Shown: positions 43,353-52,260 of the stretch, piece by piece
Numbering within the stretch: the first letter of the stretch is position 1
Layout of the letters: each line of letters begins with the position of its first letter
DNA from: Lentimicrobiaceae bacterium
GTDB taxonomy: Bacteria > Bacteroidota > Bacteroidia > Bacteroidales > P3
NCBI GenBank assembly: GCA_022510485.1
Contig: JAFLTI010000005.1
Coordinates: forward strand, 1 to 64,000
Length of the DNA: 64,000 nt
Direction: 5' to 3'
Position numbers and translations under genes: made by a program
The notes under the pieces: generated by a model
What the model saw: only the letters and a program-made list of their open reading frames with translations
The model's database searches: none
Told to the model about the DNA's origin: nothing

Positions 43353-46300
43353 TTATACAGATGCCTTTTCGATACGGATACGCACCGTAATTTCAGGAGA
43401 AAGCTCCTGAGCGGCGTCTTCCTGCATCCGGTCACTTTCGGCAAGGCTAAGCTCGCAAGCCAAAGTTTCGGAACAAATATACGCATTATGATGTTGCAAA
43501 GCAGGCGTAAGCGCGGCATTGTTTTCAACCGTTACACGAATCTTGTCGGTAACGTCAAAACCCTTTTCCTTGCGCATATTTTGAATACGGTTCACGATTT
43601 CGCGAGCCAAGCCCTCTTCTATCAAACTATCGGTCAATGCAATATCGAGAGCCACCGTTAGCATGCCTTCGTTGGTCACCGCCCAGCCGGGAATATCCTC
43701 GGTAAAGATATCAACATCTTCGAGCGCGATTTCCACTTCTTCGCCCTCGATTTGCACCTTCATTCTGCCGTTCTGTTCCAAAGCGGCGATGGCATCGGCA
43801 TCCATAGCGGTGATATAGGCGGCGATAGACTTCATCAATTTGCCGTACTTGGGACCCAAAACCTTGAAATCGGGCTTGATCGTCTTGCTCAAAAAGCGCG
43901 GATCGGTAATGAATTCCAATGTCTTTACGTTCACTTCCGAAAGAATCAGGTTCTGCACCTTTTCTATCTGTTCCTTAAAACGGGCGTCTAATGCCGGAAT
44001 CATAAGCCTTTGCAGAGGCTGACGTACCTTAAGGTTCTGTTTCTTGCGCAAGGAAAGCACCAAGGAGCATATTTTCTGCGCCAGCTGCATACGTTCTTCC
44101 AATGCCTTGTCTTCCCATTCGGGATGAAGCGCCGGAAAATCGCAGAGGTGCACCGAAGCGTGCTTGTCGCGGCCCGTTACCGCGTTCAGGTCCTGATACA
44201 ATCTTTCGGCAAAAAACGGTGCGATAGGCGCAATCAGTTTGGAAAGCGTTTCCAAGCAGGTGTAGAGCGTCTGGTATGCCGAAATCTTGTCCTGTCCCTG
44301 TCCGCCTTTCCAAAAACGGCGGCGGCTCAGGCGCACGTACCAGTTGCTGAGCCTTTCGTCTACAAAAGTCTGCACCAAACGACCGGCGCGGGTGGGTTCG
44401 TATTCTTCCAGCGCCTTATCCACTCCCGTTACCAAAGTGTTGAGTTCCGAAAGAATCCAACGGTCTATTTCGGGGCGGGAAGCGTAATCCATTTCGGCAT
44501 CTTGGTACGAGAAGCCATCGATATTGGCATATAAGGCAAAAAAGCTGTAGGTATTGTAGAGCGTTCCGAAAAACTTACGCTGCACCTCGGCAATGCCTTC
44601 TTCGTCAAACTTAAGGTTATCCCAAGGCTGGGAATTGGTAATCATATACCAGCGCGTGGCGTCGGGACCGTATTTTTCGATGGTCTTGAACGGATCTACG
44701 GCATTGCCTAAGCGTTTAGACATCTTGTTGCCGTTCTTGTCGAGCACCAAACCGTTTGAAACCACATTCCTGTACGCCACCGAATCGAACACCATGCTCG
44801 CTATGGCGTGCAGGGTAAAGAACCAGCCTCGGGTCTGGTCCACCCCTTCGGCAATAAAGTCGGCGGGGAAATTATGGCTGAACCTGTCTTTGTTTTCAAA
44901 TGGATAATGCAACTGCGCGTAGGGCATGGAACCGCTGTCGAACCATACGTCGATAAGGTCGGGTTCGCGCAGCATCTTTTTGCCGGTGGGAGAAACCAAC
45001 ACAATTTCGTCTACGTAGGGACGGTGCAGGTCAAAACTTTCGTAATTGGCATCGCTCATATCACCGTCTTTGTAGGCTTCAAAAGGATTCTTGCTCATAA
45101 ATCCCGCCTGCACCGACTTGGCTATTTCCGCCTTGAGTTCCGCTACGGAACCTATGCAGATTTGTTCGCTGCGGTCTTCCGAAACCCAAATGGGCAGCGG
45201 CGTTCCCCAATAACGCGAGCGGGAAAGGTTCCAGTCCTGCAAATTTTCGAGCCAGTTGCCGAAACGCCCCGTTCCGGTGGCTTCCGGTTTCCAGCCGATA
45301 GTGTGGTTAAGGGCTATCATCCTGTCTTTGCAGGCGGTGGTGCGGATAAACCACGAATCGAGAGGATAATAGATAATCGGCTTGTCGGTACGCCAGCAGT
45401 GCGGATAAGAGTGTTCGTGCTTTTCGGCACGGAACGCAAGGTTCTCTTTCTTGAGTTTTACAATAATGTCTACATCTACCGGCACCGTGGTCTTGGGGTC
45501 GTAATCGGCTTCGTACTGCGGTTTTACAAAACGACCCGAAAATTCGCCCATACCCTCTACAAAGCGACCCTGACGGTCTACTAAACAGAGCGAACCTATG
45601 CCGTTCTGCCTGCCCACCTTAAAGTCGTCGGCACCGAAAGCGGGTGCGATATGCACAATGCCCGTACCGTCTTCGGTGGTAACGAAATCGCCGCCGATAA
45701 CGCGGAAAGCATCGCCATCTTCGGGCTGTATGTACGGCATCAGCTGTTCGTAGCGCATACCCACCATATCCTTGCCCTTAAACTCGGCTACGATTTCAAA
45801 AGGAATGTCTTTGTCGCCCTCCTTATAATCCGCCATTGCCAAAGATGCGTTCTTTTCGGGAAAATAGGCATTGAGCCTGTCCTTACCCAAAATTACGGTA
45901 ATGGGCAGCCCCGTATAGGGGTTAAAGGTATTTATCTCCACATAGTCGATGCCGGGTCCCACGCAAAGAGCGGTATTGGAGGGAAGTGTCCAAGGCGTGG
46001 TGGTCCATGCCATAATATAGAGCGGGTTTTTCGCCTTGGCAAAAAACGGCTCGGACTCTTTGTTGCGGATTACCTTGAACTGCGCCGTAAGTGTGTTGTC
46101 CTTTACATTGCGGTAACAGCCAGGCTGGTTGAGTTCGTGGGTGCTCAGCCCGGTTCCCGCCGCAGGAGAAAAAGGCTGAATCGAATAGCCTTTGTAAAGC
46201 AAGTCCTTTTGGTAGAGTTCCTTAAGCAGGAACCAAACGCTTTCGATATATTTGTTGGTAAAGGTGATGTACGGATGTTCCAAGTCGACCCAATAACCCA

Positions 46301-46715
46301 TCCTGCGGGTCAGGTCGTCCCAAAGGTCCTTATATTTCATCACCTCCTTGCGGCAGGCGGCATTGTAGTCTTCTACGCTTATCTTTTTGCCTATGTCTTC
46401 CTTGGTGATGCCCAAGTTCTTTTCCACGCCCAGTTCCACAGGAAGCCCGTGCGTGTCCCAGCCGGCTTTGCGTTGCACGTTAAAGCCTTTGAGCGTTTTG
46501 TAACGGCAAAAAATATCCTTGATGGTTCGCGCCATTACATGATGGATGCCCGGAACGCCGTTGGCGGAGGGAGGTCCTTCGTAAAACACAAAATCGGGAT
46601 AGCCCTCGCGGTTCTTAAGGCTCTGTTCAAAGCAATGGGTTTCTTCCCAGTATTTCTGCACGCTCTCTCCTATCTGCGGGAGATTGAGCTGCCGGTATTC
46701 GTTGTATTTGTTCAT
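43353..46715 (-). CDS. ileS: Isoleucine--tRNA ligase
   Basis: A 1120-residue class I aminoacyl-tRNA synthetase. The HIGH-type motif HHVMART lies near residue 58 (GVPGIHHVMART), the KMSKR loop near 660, and the editing domain between them (TTPWTLPSNTALCVGP). The C-terminus lacks the Cys-rich zinc knot of the shorter bacterial type, so this is the eukaryote-like long form found in many Bacteroidota. It heads the run ileS-dksA-like-lspA-ABC-F-polyprenyl synthase. -7 box TAAATTTG at 46742-46735. Confidence 0.96.
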   Translation of the reverse strand: MNKYNEYRQLNLPQIGESVQKYWEETHCFEQSLKNREGYPDFVFYEGPPSANGVPGIHHVMARTIKDIFCRYKTLKGFNVQRKAGWDTHGLPVELGVEKNLGITKEDIGKKISVEDYNAACRKEVMKYKDLWDDLTRRMGYWVDLEHPYITFTNKYIESVWFLLKELYQKDLLYKGYSIQPFSPAAGTGLSTHELNQPGCYRNVKDNTLTAQFKVIRNKESEPFFAKAKNPLYIMAWTTTPWTLPSNTALCVGPGIDYVEINTFNPYTGLPITVILGKDRLNAYFPEKNASLAMADYKEGDKDIPFEIVAEFKGKDMVGMRYEQLMPYIQPEDGDAFRVIGGDFVTTEDGTGIVHIAPAFGADDFKVGRQNGIGSLCLVDRQGRFVEGMGEFSGRFVKPQYEADYDPKTTVPVDVDIIVKLKKENLAFRAEKHEHSYPHCWRTDKPIIYYPLDSWFIRTTACKDRMIALNHTIGWKPEATGTGRFGNWLENLQDWNLSRSRYWGTPLPIWVSEDRSEQICIGSVAELKAEIAKSVQAGFMSKNPFEAYKDGDMSDANYESFDLHRPYVDEIVLVSPTGKKMLREPDLIDVWFDSGSMPYAQLHYPFENKDRFSHNFPADFIAEGVDQTRGWFFTLHAIASMVFDSVAYRNVVSNGLVLDKNGNKMSKRLGNAVDPFKTIEKYGPDATRWYMITNSQPWDNLKFDEEGIAEVQRKFFGTLYNTYSFFALYANIDGFSYQDAEMDYASRPEIDRWILSELNTLVTGVDKALEEYEPTRAGRLVQTFVDERLSNWYVRLSRRRFWKGGQGQDKISAYQTLYTCLETLSKLIAPIAPFFAERLYQDLNAVTGRDKHASVHLCDFPALHPEWEDKALEERMQLAQKICSLVLSLRKKQNLKVRQPLQRLMIPALDARFKEQIEKVQNLILSEVNVKTLEFITDPRFLSKTIKPDFKVLGPKYGKLMKSIAAYITAMDADAIAALEQNGRMKVQIEGEEVEIALEDVDIFTEDIPGWAVTNEGMLTVALDIALTDSLIEEGLAREIVNRIQNMRKEKGFDVTDKIRVTVENNAALTPALQHHNAYICSETLACELSLAESDRMQEDAAQELSPEITVRIRIEKASV

Positions 46716-46734
46716 CGCACGAAGTTAAAGGTGG

Positions 46735-46742
46735 CAAATTTA
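46735..46742 (-). promoter_or_regulatory. -7 box of ileS
   Basis: TAAATTTG on the minus strand, 19 bp before the ileS ATG. The gap 46716-46826 shows nothing else. Confidence 0.6.
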
Positions 46743-46826
46743 CATTTTTCGCACGGATTTTAATAGAACAACTTCTTTTATAAAAAATTCAAATGTTTTA
46801 GCAGTATTTCAAGCAGGAACGTTGAT

Positions 46827-47084
46827 TTAATCTATATCCTTAAAAAATTCGCCAAGGGTAATCCTGTGAATATCCAATATGCGGAACAGCGAAGCCATCG
46901 TGATATTGCTGCCTTTTTCCATCCGCCAATAACTAATTCGGTTCAAATCGTGTTCGTAAGCGAAAATTTCCGCACTCGTATAACCGCTATTGATACGCAA
47001 GGATTTGATTTTCTCTCCGATAACATTAAGGCGCGAATCTTGGAGTAACGGTACCACCTTCTTTTGCTTACGCTTTTTTTCCAT
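46827..47084 (-). CDS. Small Xre-like helix-turn-helix regulator
   Basis: An 85-residue protein with a lysine-rich start (MEKKRKQKKVVPLL) and one cro/C1-type HTH (VIGEKIKSLRINSGYTSAEIFA..NRISYWRMEKGSNITMASLFRIL, about 20-70). No ligand or oligomerisation domain. It faces away from the small-lipoprotein locus, and two identical 13-bp repeats lie in the gap, so it may be their regulator and its own. A TATCTTTA near-match at 47115-47108 may be its promoter. Confidence 0.85.
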   Translation of the reverse strand: MEKKRKQKKVVPLLQDSRLNVIGEKIKSLRINSGYTSAEIFAYEHDLNRISYWRMEKGSNITMASLFRILDIHRITLGEFFKDID

Positions 47085-47136
47085 GGTAAATAGAGTTCAA
47101 AATGTATGTAAAGATACCTTGCCCCCTTAATTTGAT

Positions 47137-47192
47137 AAACTGCATATATACAAACTTATTTTACCTACCTTAATATTAGAAACTGCATATAT
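47137..47192. repeat. Operator-like direct repeats
   Basis: AAACTGCATATAT occurs at 47137-47149 and 47180-47192, 43 bp apart (about four helical turns). They lie in the divergent gap, the right one 24-36 bp before the plus-strand -7 box. Confidence 0.7.
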
Positions 47193-47215
47193 TAGAATTT
47201 TAGGAGAGAAATTAC

Positions 47216-47223
47216 TACCTTTG
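47216..47223 (+). promoter_or_regulatory. -7 box of the small secreted-protein locus
   Basis: TACCTTTG followed by C at 47216-47224, perfect TAnnTTTG. The -33 position overlaps the second AAACTGCATATAT repeat, which would let a bound protein block or recruit polymerase. Confidence 0.65.
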
Positions 47224-47314
47224 CAGTTGCCATCAGTTGGATTAAAAATCCGAAATGACTCGAATTTTCCAACATTAAGACAATGTTTAACACCTTAAAT
47301 CTTTAACAAAATAA

Positions 47315-47671
47315 AAATCAAATCTTTCTTTATCCCTTGCTTCGGTTACGGTCATGTTATTGGCAAGTTGTGGATCAAGTAAACAAATCTCCTCGAATCA
47401 TGAAGGCAATAACTCAAAATCCAATCCGATCGGACAAGAGATGGAGGTACTGTGTGGGATCGAAGGTTTCGACACCGATGAATATTTTGCGGGAACCGCC
47501 CTACATGTGAACATTTAGAGTACCTAGTTATCTGCTTACCAAGCAGCCAAAACTATCGTTTACGAAAAACTCGATTCATTTGTGAACGGCGTATCAACAA
47601 GTTATTCAAGAAGTGTAGCAGAACAAGTCCCTGCCGATAAAGTTCAACGGATGATGGAAGGCGGAGTGTGA
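47315..47671 (+). pseudogene. Decayed small lipoprotein gene (copy 1)
   Basis: The frame ending at 47671 reads a lipoprotein leader (LASVTVMLLASCGSSK) and a mature part (MEVLCGIEGFDTDEYFAGTA..), then in-frame TAG codons near 47517 and 47523, then continues with AYQAAKTIVYEKLDSF..VPADKVQRMMEGGV. No start codon precedes the leader in frame; a stop is at 47312. So it is a pseudogene with a lost start and two stops. It resembles LPP20-type small secreted proteins in length and pattern, which I treat as tentative. Confidence 0.75.
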
Positions 47672-47692
47672 ATAACCTTAAAAGATAAAAAC

Positions 47693-48113
47693 ATGAAAAG
47701 TTTAAATTTAAATATACGAAGTACATTATTGTTGTTAAGTTGTATTTTGATCCTCAGTATACGTTGTACCCCTATGAAACAAACAACCTTTCAATTACCC
47801 TACTATACAAAAGCGATGGATGACGAAATGAACTATCGCGCTCTGGGGGTTGGAGAATCATCCAATCTGCAAATCGCCAGAGAACAGTCTTATTCAAATG
47901 CCCCACACGAATTGATAAACCGTTTTGCCCCAAGTATCGTACATACAGTAAACATAAAAACAACCCTACAAGCAACTACTTTTTCCATACCAATGATACA
48001 AAATGCCTGTGCAAAAGTTTCAAAAGGAAAGATCTCTAATATTTAAGGAGGATTGGAAAAGGATCGAACAGAATAAGGAAGAAATGCCGAAACAAATCAG
48101 AAACAACCAATAA
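47693..48113 (+). pseudogene. Small secreted protein gene (copy 2), frameshifted
   Basis: The first frame (ATG 47693) has a signal/lipoprotein leader (LLLLSCILILSIRC) and MNYRALGVGESSNLQIAREQ, and stops at 48046. From about 47990-48010 the next frame gives PVQKFQKERSLIFKEDWKRI..NKEEMPKQIRNNQ ending at 48113, exactly on a TAATG overlap with the next gene. That coupling shows the second frame was the original end. The break is one indel. Confidence 0.72.
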
Positions 48114-48493
48114 TGAAAACCATACTTTTGAATGTCTTTCGGAAATCCTATCCAACAGTTGCTAAGATTCTGTTCGTTTCAATACTCTTACTCCTATTTT
48201 CTAAAATAGTGGAAGGGGGAAATGCCACTTCACAAAAAGATTCACCTACAATTCCTTGTGTAGTTTTTGACGACTATTTGTACTTGCGAGACATGGGGAA
48301 AACCATTTCCAATAATTTAGATGTCGCTTTGGAAATGGCACGCAAGGATGCCGCTTTATCTTTAAGCAGGAAGTCGGGGGGATACTTTGCCAGTGCAATG
48401 GTTTGGAAAAGATTTGATTCTTTCGATGATAACTACTTGGAATCAATTTGTGTTGAGGTAACCAAAAACGAAGAAATTACAAGCAATGTATAA
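48113..48493 (+). CDS. Small exported protein (copy 3), probably shortened
   Basis: A 126-residue protein with an N-terminal membrane or signal segment (ILFVSILLLLFSKIVEGG). Its mature part (IPCVVFDDYLYLRDMGKTISNNLDVALEMARKDAALSLSRKS in short pieces) shares with copy 2 the pattern Y-L/R-x-x-G-x-[ST]-x-N-[LQ]-x-x-A. The end (NEEITSNV) is followed in another frame by an unrelated fragment, so the original C-terminus is probably missing. Coupled to copy 2 by TAATG. Confidence 0.6.
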   Translation: MKTILLNVFRKSYPTVAKILFVSILLLLFSKIVEGGNATSQKDSPTIPCVVFDDYLYLRDMGKTISNNLDVALEMARKDAALSLSRKSGGYFASAMVWKRFDSFDDNYLESICVEVTKNEEITSNV

Positions 48494-48692
48494 TTATCGT
48501 TACACAATAGAAAACTTTGTAACAACAAGCAATGTGGATGGTCTTTCGTCTCCTTGTTGCTACTGGAGCTCTGACTTATATGATGACAGACGCGAATTTG
48601 TAGATTTCATTACTGGAGAAACCGGTTGGCTCTGCCCTGATTATAATTCAACAGCACATATGAATGTCCGTGCCGTTCGCACCATCAAATAA
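48486..48692 (+). pseudogene. Fragment of a DUF1566/FISUMP-like domain
   Basis: A 68-residue frame overlapping the end of copy 3. Its last 45 residues (CCYWSSDLYDDRREF, ending HMNVRAVRTIK) match the usual end of DUF1566-type lectin-fold domains (YWSS...NVRAVR). The beginning of the domain is absent. An 11-base word (ACAAGCAATGT) repeats near 48479 and 48526 and may mark the joint. Confidence 0.5.
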
Positions 48693-48749
48693 AGTTGATG
48701 CATTCTATATTTATTTCATAATAATAGATAAGTAACCCTATAAAACGCC

Positions 48750-50255
48750 ATGCCAACGATTCAGCACCTTCCAGAAGCATATAAAAGATTTTATGCTGTT
48801 GTTTCTTTTAGTTTGCTTACCGCCTTTAGCGCGAGCTTTGCCCAACAAAACGACTTTGAAAAATTCGTAGCTGAACGAAACCAAAAGTTCGCCAAGTTCG
48901 AATCAGAGGCTCGGCAACGCTATGAAGACTTTCGGAACAAAGCCAATGCCGATTTTGCAGACTTTATGCAACGTAAATGGGCTGCGGTCAAAACCCAACC
49001 GGCAATTCCCGCACCCTCTATCCCCGAACCTCCCGTACCGGTAATAAAAGACCCCGATGATAACGCTCCCATACAAACAGAGAGCCTCCCTATCGCCAAC
49101 ATCAACCCGCTGGAGCCGCTGTTGCCCCAACCAGAGCCACCTATACCCATTATAGAACCCTCGCTCCGGCAATCGCCTACCTTTTCTTTTCAATTTTATA
49201 ATACGCCTTGTAAGGTTCGCCTTGCCGGTTCCCAAAGATTCAGTCTGCCAAACGTAAACGAAGAAACGGTAGCGAATGTATGGCGTTCTATGGGCTCCGA
49301 CCAAATGGATGAAACACTCTTAGACTGTTTAGTACTGCGCAACAATCTTTTGCTTGGAGATTGGGGCTATATCGCCTTAGTGAGAATACTCTCGGAATCG
49401 TTTTTTGGGAAACCATGTTCCGAAGCCGTTCTACTGCAGATGTACTTATTGACCCATTCAGGTTACAAGGTTCGCTTAGCACGTGTTGAGAATCAGTTGG
49501 TGTTATTGGCGGCATTCTCAGAAACATTCTACGAATACAGTTTCATAGCCCAAGGTTCCGATAGGTTTTATATCCTCGACACCCATGCTCCTCATTCAGG
49601 ATATTATATGTTCGATTACGCATTTCCCAATGAAATGATGCCGTCTTTACAACAAGAGAACTTACCGGTATTGATGTATCAACCCACAAAATCCCGTACT
49701 TTTACCTCATTCAAATATCCGGCGGTAAAAATTAGTCTTTCGCCCAACCGCAACCTAATTGACTTTTTCAACGATTATCCGCTAATCAGTCAATGGCAGT
49801 ATTATGTATCCGCCTCGTTAAGCGATGAAATAAAAGAGGTTCTTTATCCCATGTTACAAACTCAACTTGCAGGCAAAACACAGAAAGAATCAGTTTCTAT
49901 TTTATTGGATTTTGTGCAAACGGCATTCGAATACAAAACCGATGATGAGCAATTCGGTTATGAACGCCCCTTATTCGGAGATGAAACATTCTTTTACCCT
50001 TACAGCGATTGTGAGGACCGGGCTATCCTGTTCTCTATCTTAGTAAGAGAATTGGTAGGCTTAGATGTGGTTCTACTACTTTATCCGGAGCATCTCGCTA
50101 CGGCGGTAAAGTTTACTGAAGCGATGCCGACAGGAAGTTATTTTCCTTTAGAGGACGGCAGTTACGTAATCTGCGACCCCACCTATATCCACGCCGGTGT
50201 GGGCGAATGTATGCCTCAATTCCGTGGTATGGGCGCCACCATAATACGGATATAA
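48750..50255 (+). CDS. Secreted transglutaminase-like protein
   Basis: A 501-residue exported protein (signal peptide ending near FSASFAQQ). Residues ~30-75 are a charged helix (FEKFVAERNQKFAKFESEARQ type), ~85-140 a Pro-rich linker. The body ends in a transglutaminase-like cysteine-protease fold: Cys in YSDCEDRAILF (~420), His in YPEHLATAV (~448) and Asp in ICDPTYIHAGVG (~475). It may cleave or cross-link proteins or bind peptidoglycan; substrate unknown. It follows the small-protein genes at 57 bp and may share their regulation. Confidence 0.8.
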   Translation: MPTIQHLPEAYKRFYAVVSFSLLTAFSASFAQQNDFEKFVAERNQKFAKFESEARQRYEDFRNKANADFADFMQRKWAAVKTQPAIPAPSIPEPPVPVIKDPDDNAPIQTESLPIANINPLEPLLPQPEPPIPIIEPSLRQSPTFSFQFYNTPCKVRLAGSQRFSLPNVNEETVANVWRSMGSDQMDETLLDCLVLRNNLLLGDWGYIALVRILSESFFGKPCSEAVLLQMYLLTHSGYKVRLARVENQLVLLAAFSETFYEYSFIAQGSDRFYILDTHAPHSGYYMFDYAFPNEMMPSLQQENLPVLMYQPTKSRTFTSFKYPAVKISLSPNRNLIDFFNDYPLISQWQYYVSASLSDEIKEVLYPMLQTQLAGKTQKESVSILLDFVQTAFEYKTDDEQFGYERPLFGDETFFYPYSDCEDRAILFSILVRELVGLDVVLLLYPEHLATAVKFTEAMPTGSYFPLEDGSYVICDPTYIHAGVGECMPQFRGMGATIIRI

Positions 50256-50289
50256 ATGGTCTACTATACTTTTCAATCCTCCGTTTAAT

Positions 50290-50310
50290 TAAATTTGCCA
50301 TAATGATGGC
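50290..50310 (+). promoter_or_regulatory. -7 box followed by a small palindrome
   Basis: TAAATTTG (50290-50297) runs directly into GCCATAATGATGGC (50297-50310; 5-bp arms). It is 45 bp before the next ATG. The -33 element is not obvious. Confidence 0.5.
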
Positions 50311-50354
50311 AACAATCTGCCTTTGCAATACCATTAAACCGAAAAAAACAAGCG

Positions 50355-50792
50355 ATGAAAACTATCAGTGATTCTTTCAATGATAACTATGTGGATGAAA
50401 ATACTCGTCTTATCCCAAATATTTATGAGATAATCGATACACATCTATCCTTACGGAAAAGAAACCCTAAATCGTCGTATGTATACACTATCTTCTATAT
50501 AGAAGATAGCTCTGTTGATGGTTGCCATATACAGTTGCTCTCGAATTCGCAGGCTGACTTTATGATAGATATGTTGTTTGAACAGGGCGACCTTAAATCG
50601 CAACTCGAATTAGAAAGATTTAAAAAATCGCAGTACTATTCTTTTTTTCATGGCGACGGCGGTGGTGGATATACACTAATCTTGAATGCTGGTCAAAAGG
50701 ATACTGCTCGGGTCCTCGTTGATTTAATGATAAACGTATTCAATCATCCTAAAGGGGAATTTTTGAAATCATTAACGGAAGATTCTATATAG
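50355..50792 (+). CDS. Hypothetical protein of the accessory locus
   Basis: A 145-residue soluble protein with no signal peptide. It has a beta-rich middle (YVYTIFYIEDSSVDGCHIQLL) and a Gly-rich turn (FFHGDGGGGYTLIL) before a C-terminal helix (LVDLMINVF). No family was recognised. Separate promoter from the transglutaminase-like gene. The gap 50793-51036 is AT-rich with only the next promoter. Confidence 0.65.
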   Translation: MKTISDSFNDNYVDENTRLIPNIYEIIDTHLSLRKRNPKSSYVYTIFYIEDSSVDGCHIQLLSNSQADFMIDMLFEQGDLKSQLELERFKKSQYYSFFHGDGGGGYTLILNAGQKDTARVLVDLMINVFNHPKGEFLKSLTEDSI

Positions 50793-50989
50793 ATAACGTA
50801 TCCTGAACAGCATCGTCATATTGGGGTAGCATCGTCAAACAGCGGTTTTATATAATATCCCACCGAAGGCTTTCGCTTTATTAGATAATTCGGGGACTGT
50901 AAGATATTCTTTTAACCATTTCCTTTACCAAAAAAAATTTCTTTTATACTAAATCATCCACGTCAACTGTCTAATAGACCCAAAACATT

Positions 50990-50997
50990 TATCTTTG
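50990..50997 (+). promoter_or_regulatory. -7 box of the MFS gene
   Basis: TATCTTTG at 50990-50997, 40 bp before the ATG; no clear -33. Confidence 0.6.
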
Positions 50998-51036
50998 TCA
51001 AAATGGTCTCACTCATGCAAATAGATTCCTCTCCCT

Positions 51037-52242
51037 ATGCAAGCGGAAAATCAATTGTTGGCGGATAAACGGTATTACCGACTGGCTATCGGTGTTTTCT
51101 TTTTTCTGCAAGGATTCACCTTTGCCAGCTGGGCAGCGCGGATTCCCGATTTCAAGAGCTTTTTTGAGCTAAACGACGGTCAATTAGGCAGTCTGCTCTT
51201 TGCCTTTCCTTTCGGACAGTTGGCAGGTGTACCGATAGCCGGCTACTGGGTGGAACGCTTTACCTCCCGCCGAACCCTGCTCTGCGCCGCCCTGCTCTAC
51301 CCCTTTACCCTCAGCCTCCTTGGCTTTGTACCCTTTGCTTTCAGCGCTTCGGGCAATCCCCAAAACGGAGTCTGGCTCTTTGCCGCCGTGCTTTTTGTTT
51401 TAGGCATTATGGCAAACCTGCACAACCTCTCGGTAAACACGCAGGCAGCCGGTGTGGAAAAAATCTACGGGCGAAGCATTATGGCAACCTTTCACGGGCT
51501 TTGGAGCTTGGCAGGCTTTGCCGCCGGCATCGTAGGCTCGTTTATGGCAGCCGGTAACATCATACCCTTTTACCACTATCTCTTTATCTTGGCGGCAGGC
51601 ATTTTAACGGTGATATTCCTGCACCGCTACACCCTGCGCTACGATATAGCCTCCACAAACAAAGAAGAAAAACCCACCTTCAACATCTTCAAAGGCATGG
51701 ACCGCTTTGTGTTCCTTTTGGGATTCCTTGCCGGAGCGGGTATGGTGTGCGAGGGTACGATATACGACTGGAGCGCGGTCTATTTTAAGCAGGTGATTCA
51801 AGCACCCGAAGCCTATATCCGCAGCGGCTACACGGTATGTATGCTGGCTATGGCAAGTTGCCGGTTCTTGGCAGACGGCATCGTGAACAGGCTCGGACAG
51901 ACAAACGTGCTGCGGCTTTGCGGTTTTATAACCACTGCCGGCTTTCTGCTTATGGCAGCCGGAGCCAACTTTACGCTGGCGGTTATCGGTTCGGCATTGG
52001 TAGGCTTAGGTGTTTCGGCTATCGTGCCTATCTGCTACAGCACCGTTTCAAAACATAAAGGCGTGGTGGTAGGACGTGCCATCAACGCCGTTTCCACCAT
52101 AGGATTCTTCGGTTTCGTGATGGGACCTCCCGTTATCGGACATTTAGCGCAATGGATAGGACTCCGCACAACCTTCTTGTTAATCGCGCTGCTTGCCGCC
52201 TCTATCGGAATCCTCAGCGGCAAAATAAAAAACAGAAAATAG
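51037..52242 (+). CDS. MFS transporter (YbjJ-like)
   Basis: A 401-residue membrane protein with about 12 helices. N-terminal FFFLQGFTFASWAARIPDFK, DGQLGSLLFAFPFGQLAGVPIAG and ERFTSRRTLL mark the major facilitator superfamily; the WAARIP motif recalls YbjJ-type carriers. Substrate unknown. It ends 18 bp before the convergent DUF368 gene. Confidence 0.88.
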   Translation: MQAENQLLADKRYYRLAIGVFFFLQGFTFASWAARIPDFKSFFELNDGQLGSLLFAFPFGQLAGVPIAGYWVERFTSRRTLLCAALLYPFTLSLLGFVPFAFSASGNPQNGVWLFAAVLFVLGIMANLHNLSVNTQAAGVEKIYGRSIMATFHGLWSLAGFAAGIVGSFMAAGNIIPFYHYLFILAAGILTVIFLHRYTLRYDIASTNKEEKPTFNIFKGMDRFVFLLGFLAGAGMVCEGTIYDWSAVYFKQVIQAPEAYIRSGYTVCMLAMASCRFLADGIVNRLGQTNVLRLCGFITTAGFLLMAAGANFTLAVIGSALVGLGVSAIVPICYSTVSKHKGVVVGRAINAVSTIGFFGFVMGPPVIGHLAQWIGLRTTFLLIALLAASIGILSGKIKNRK

Positions 52243-52260
52243 CTACAGGTTCAATCAGCC

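Noticed and set aside
44808-46763. Large plus-strand frames opposite ileS
   Set aside because: Shadow of a conserved synthetase; His/Phe-rich translations without domains.
48113-48692. Programmed frameshift joining copy 3 and the DUF1566-like fragment
   Set aside because: No slippery heptamer or downstream structure; neighbours are clearly decaying.
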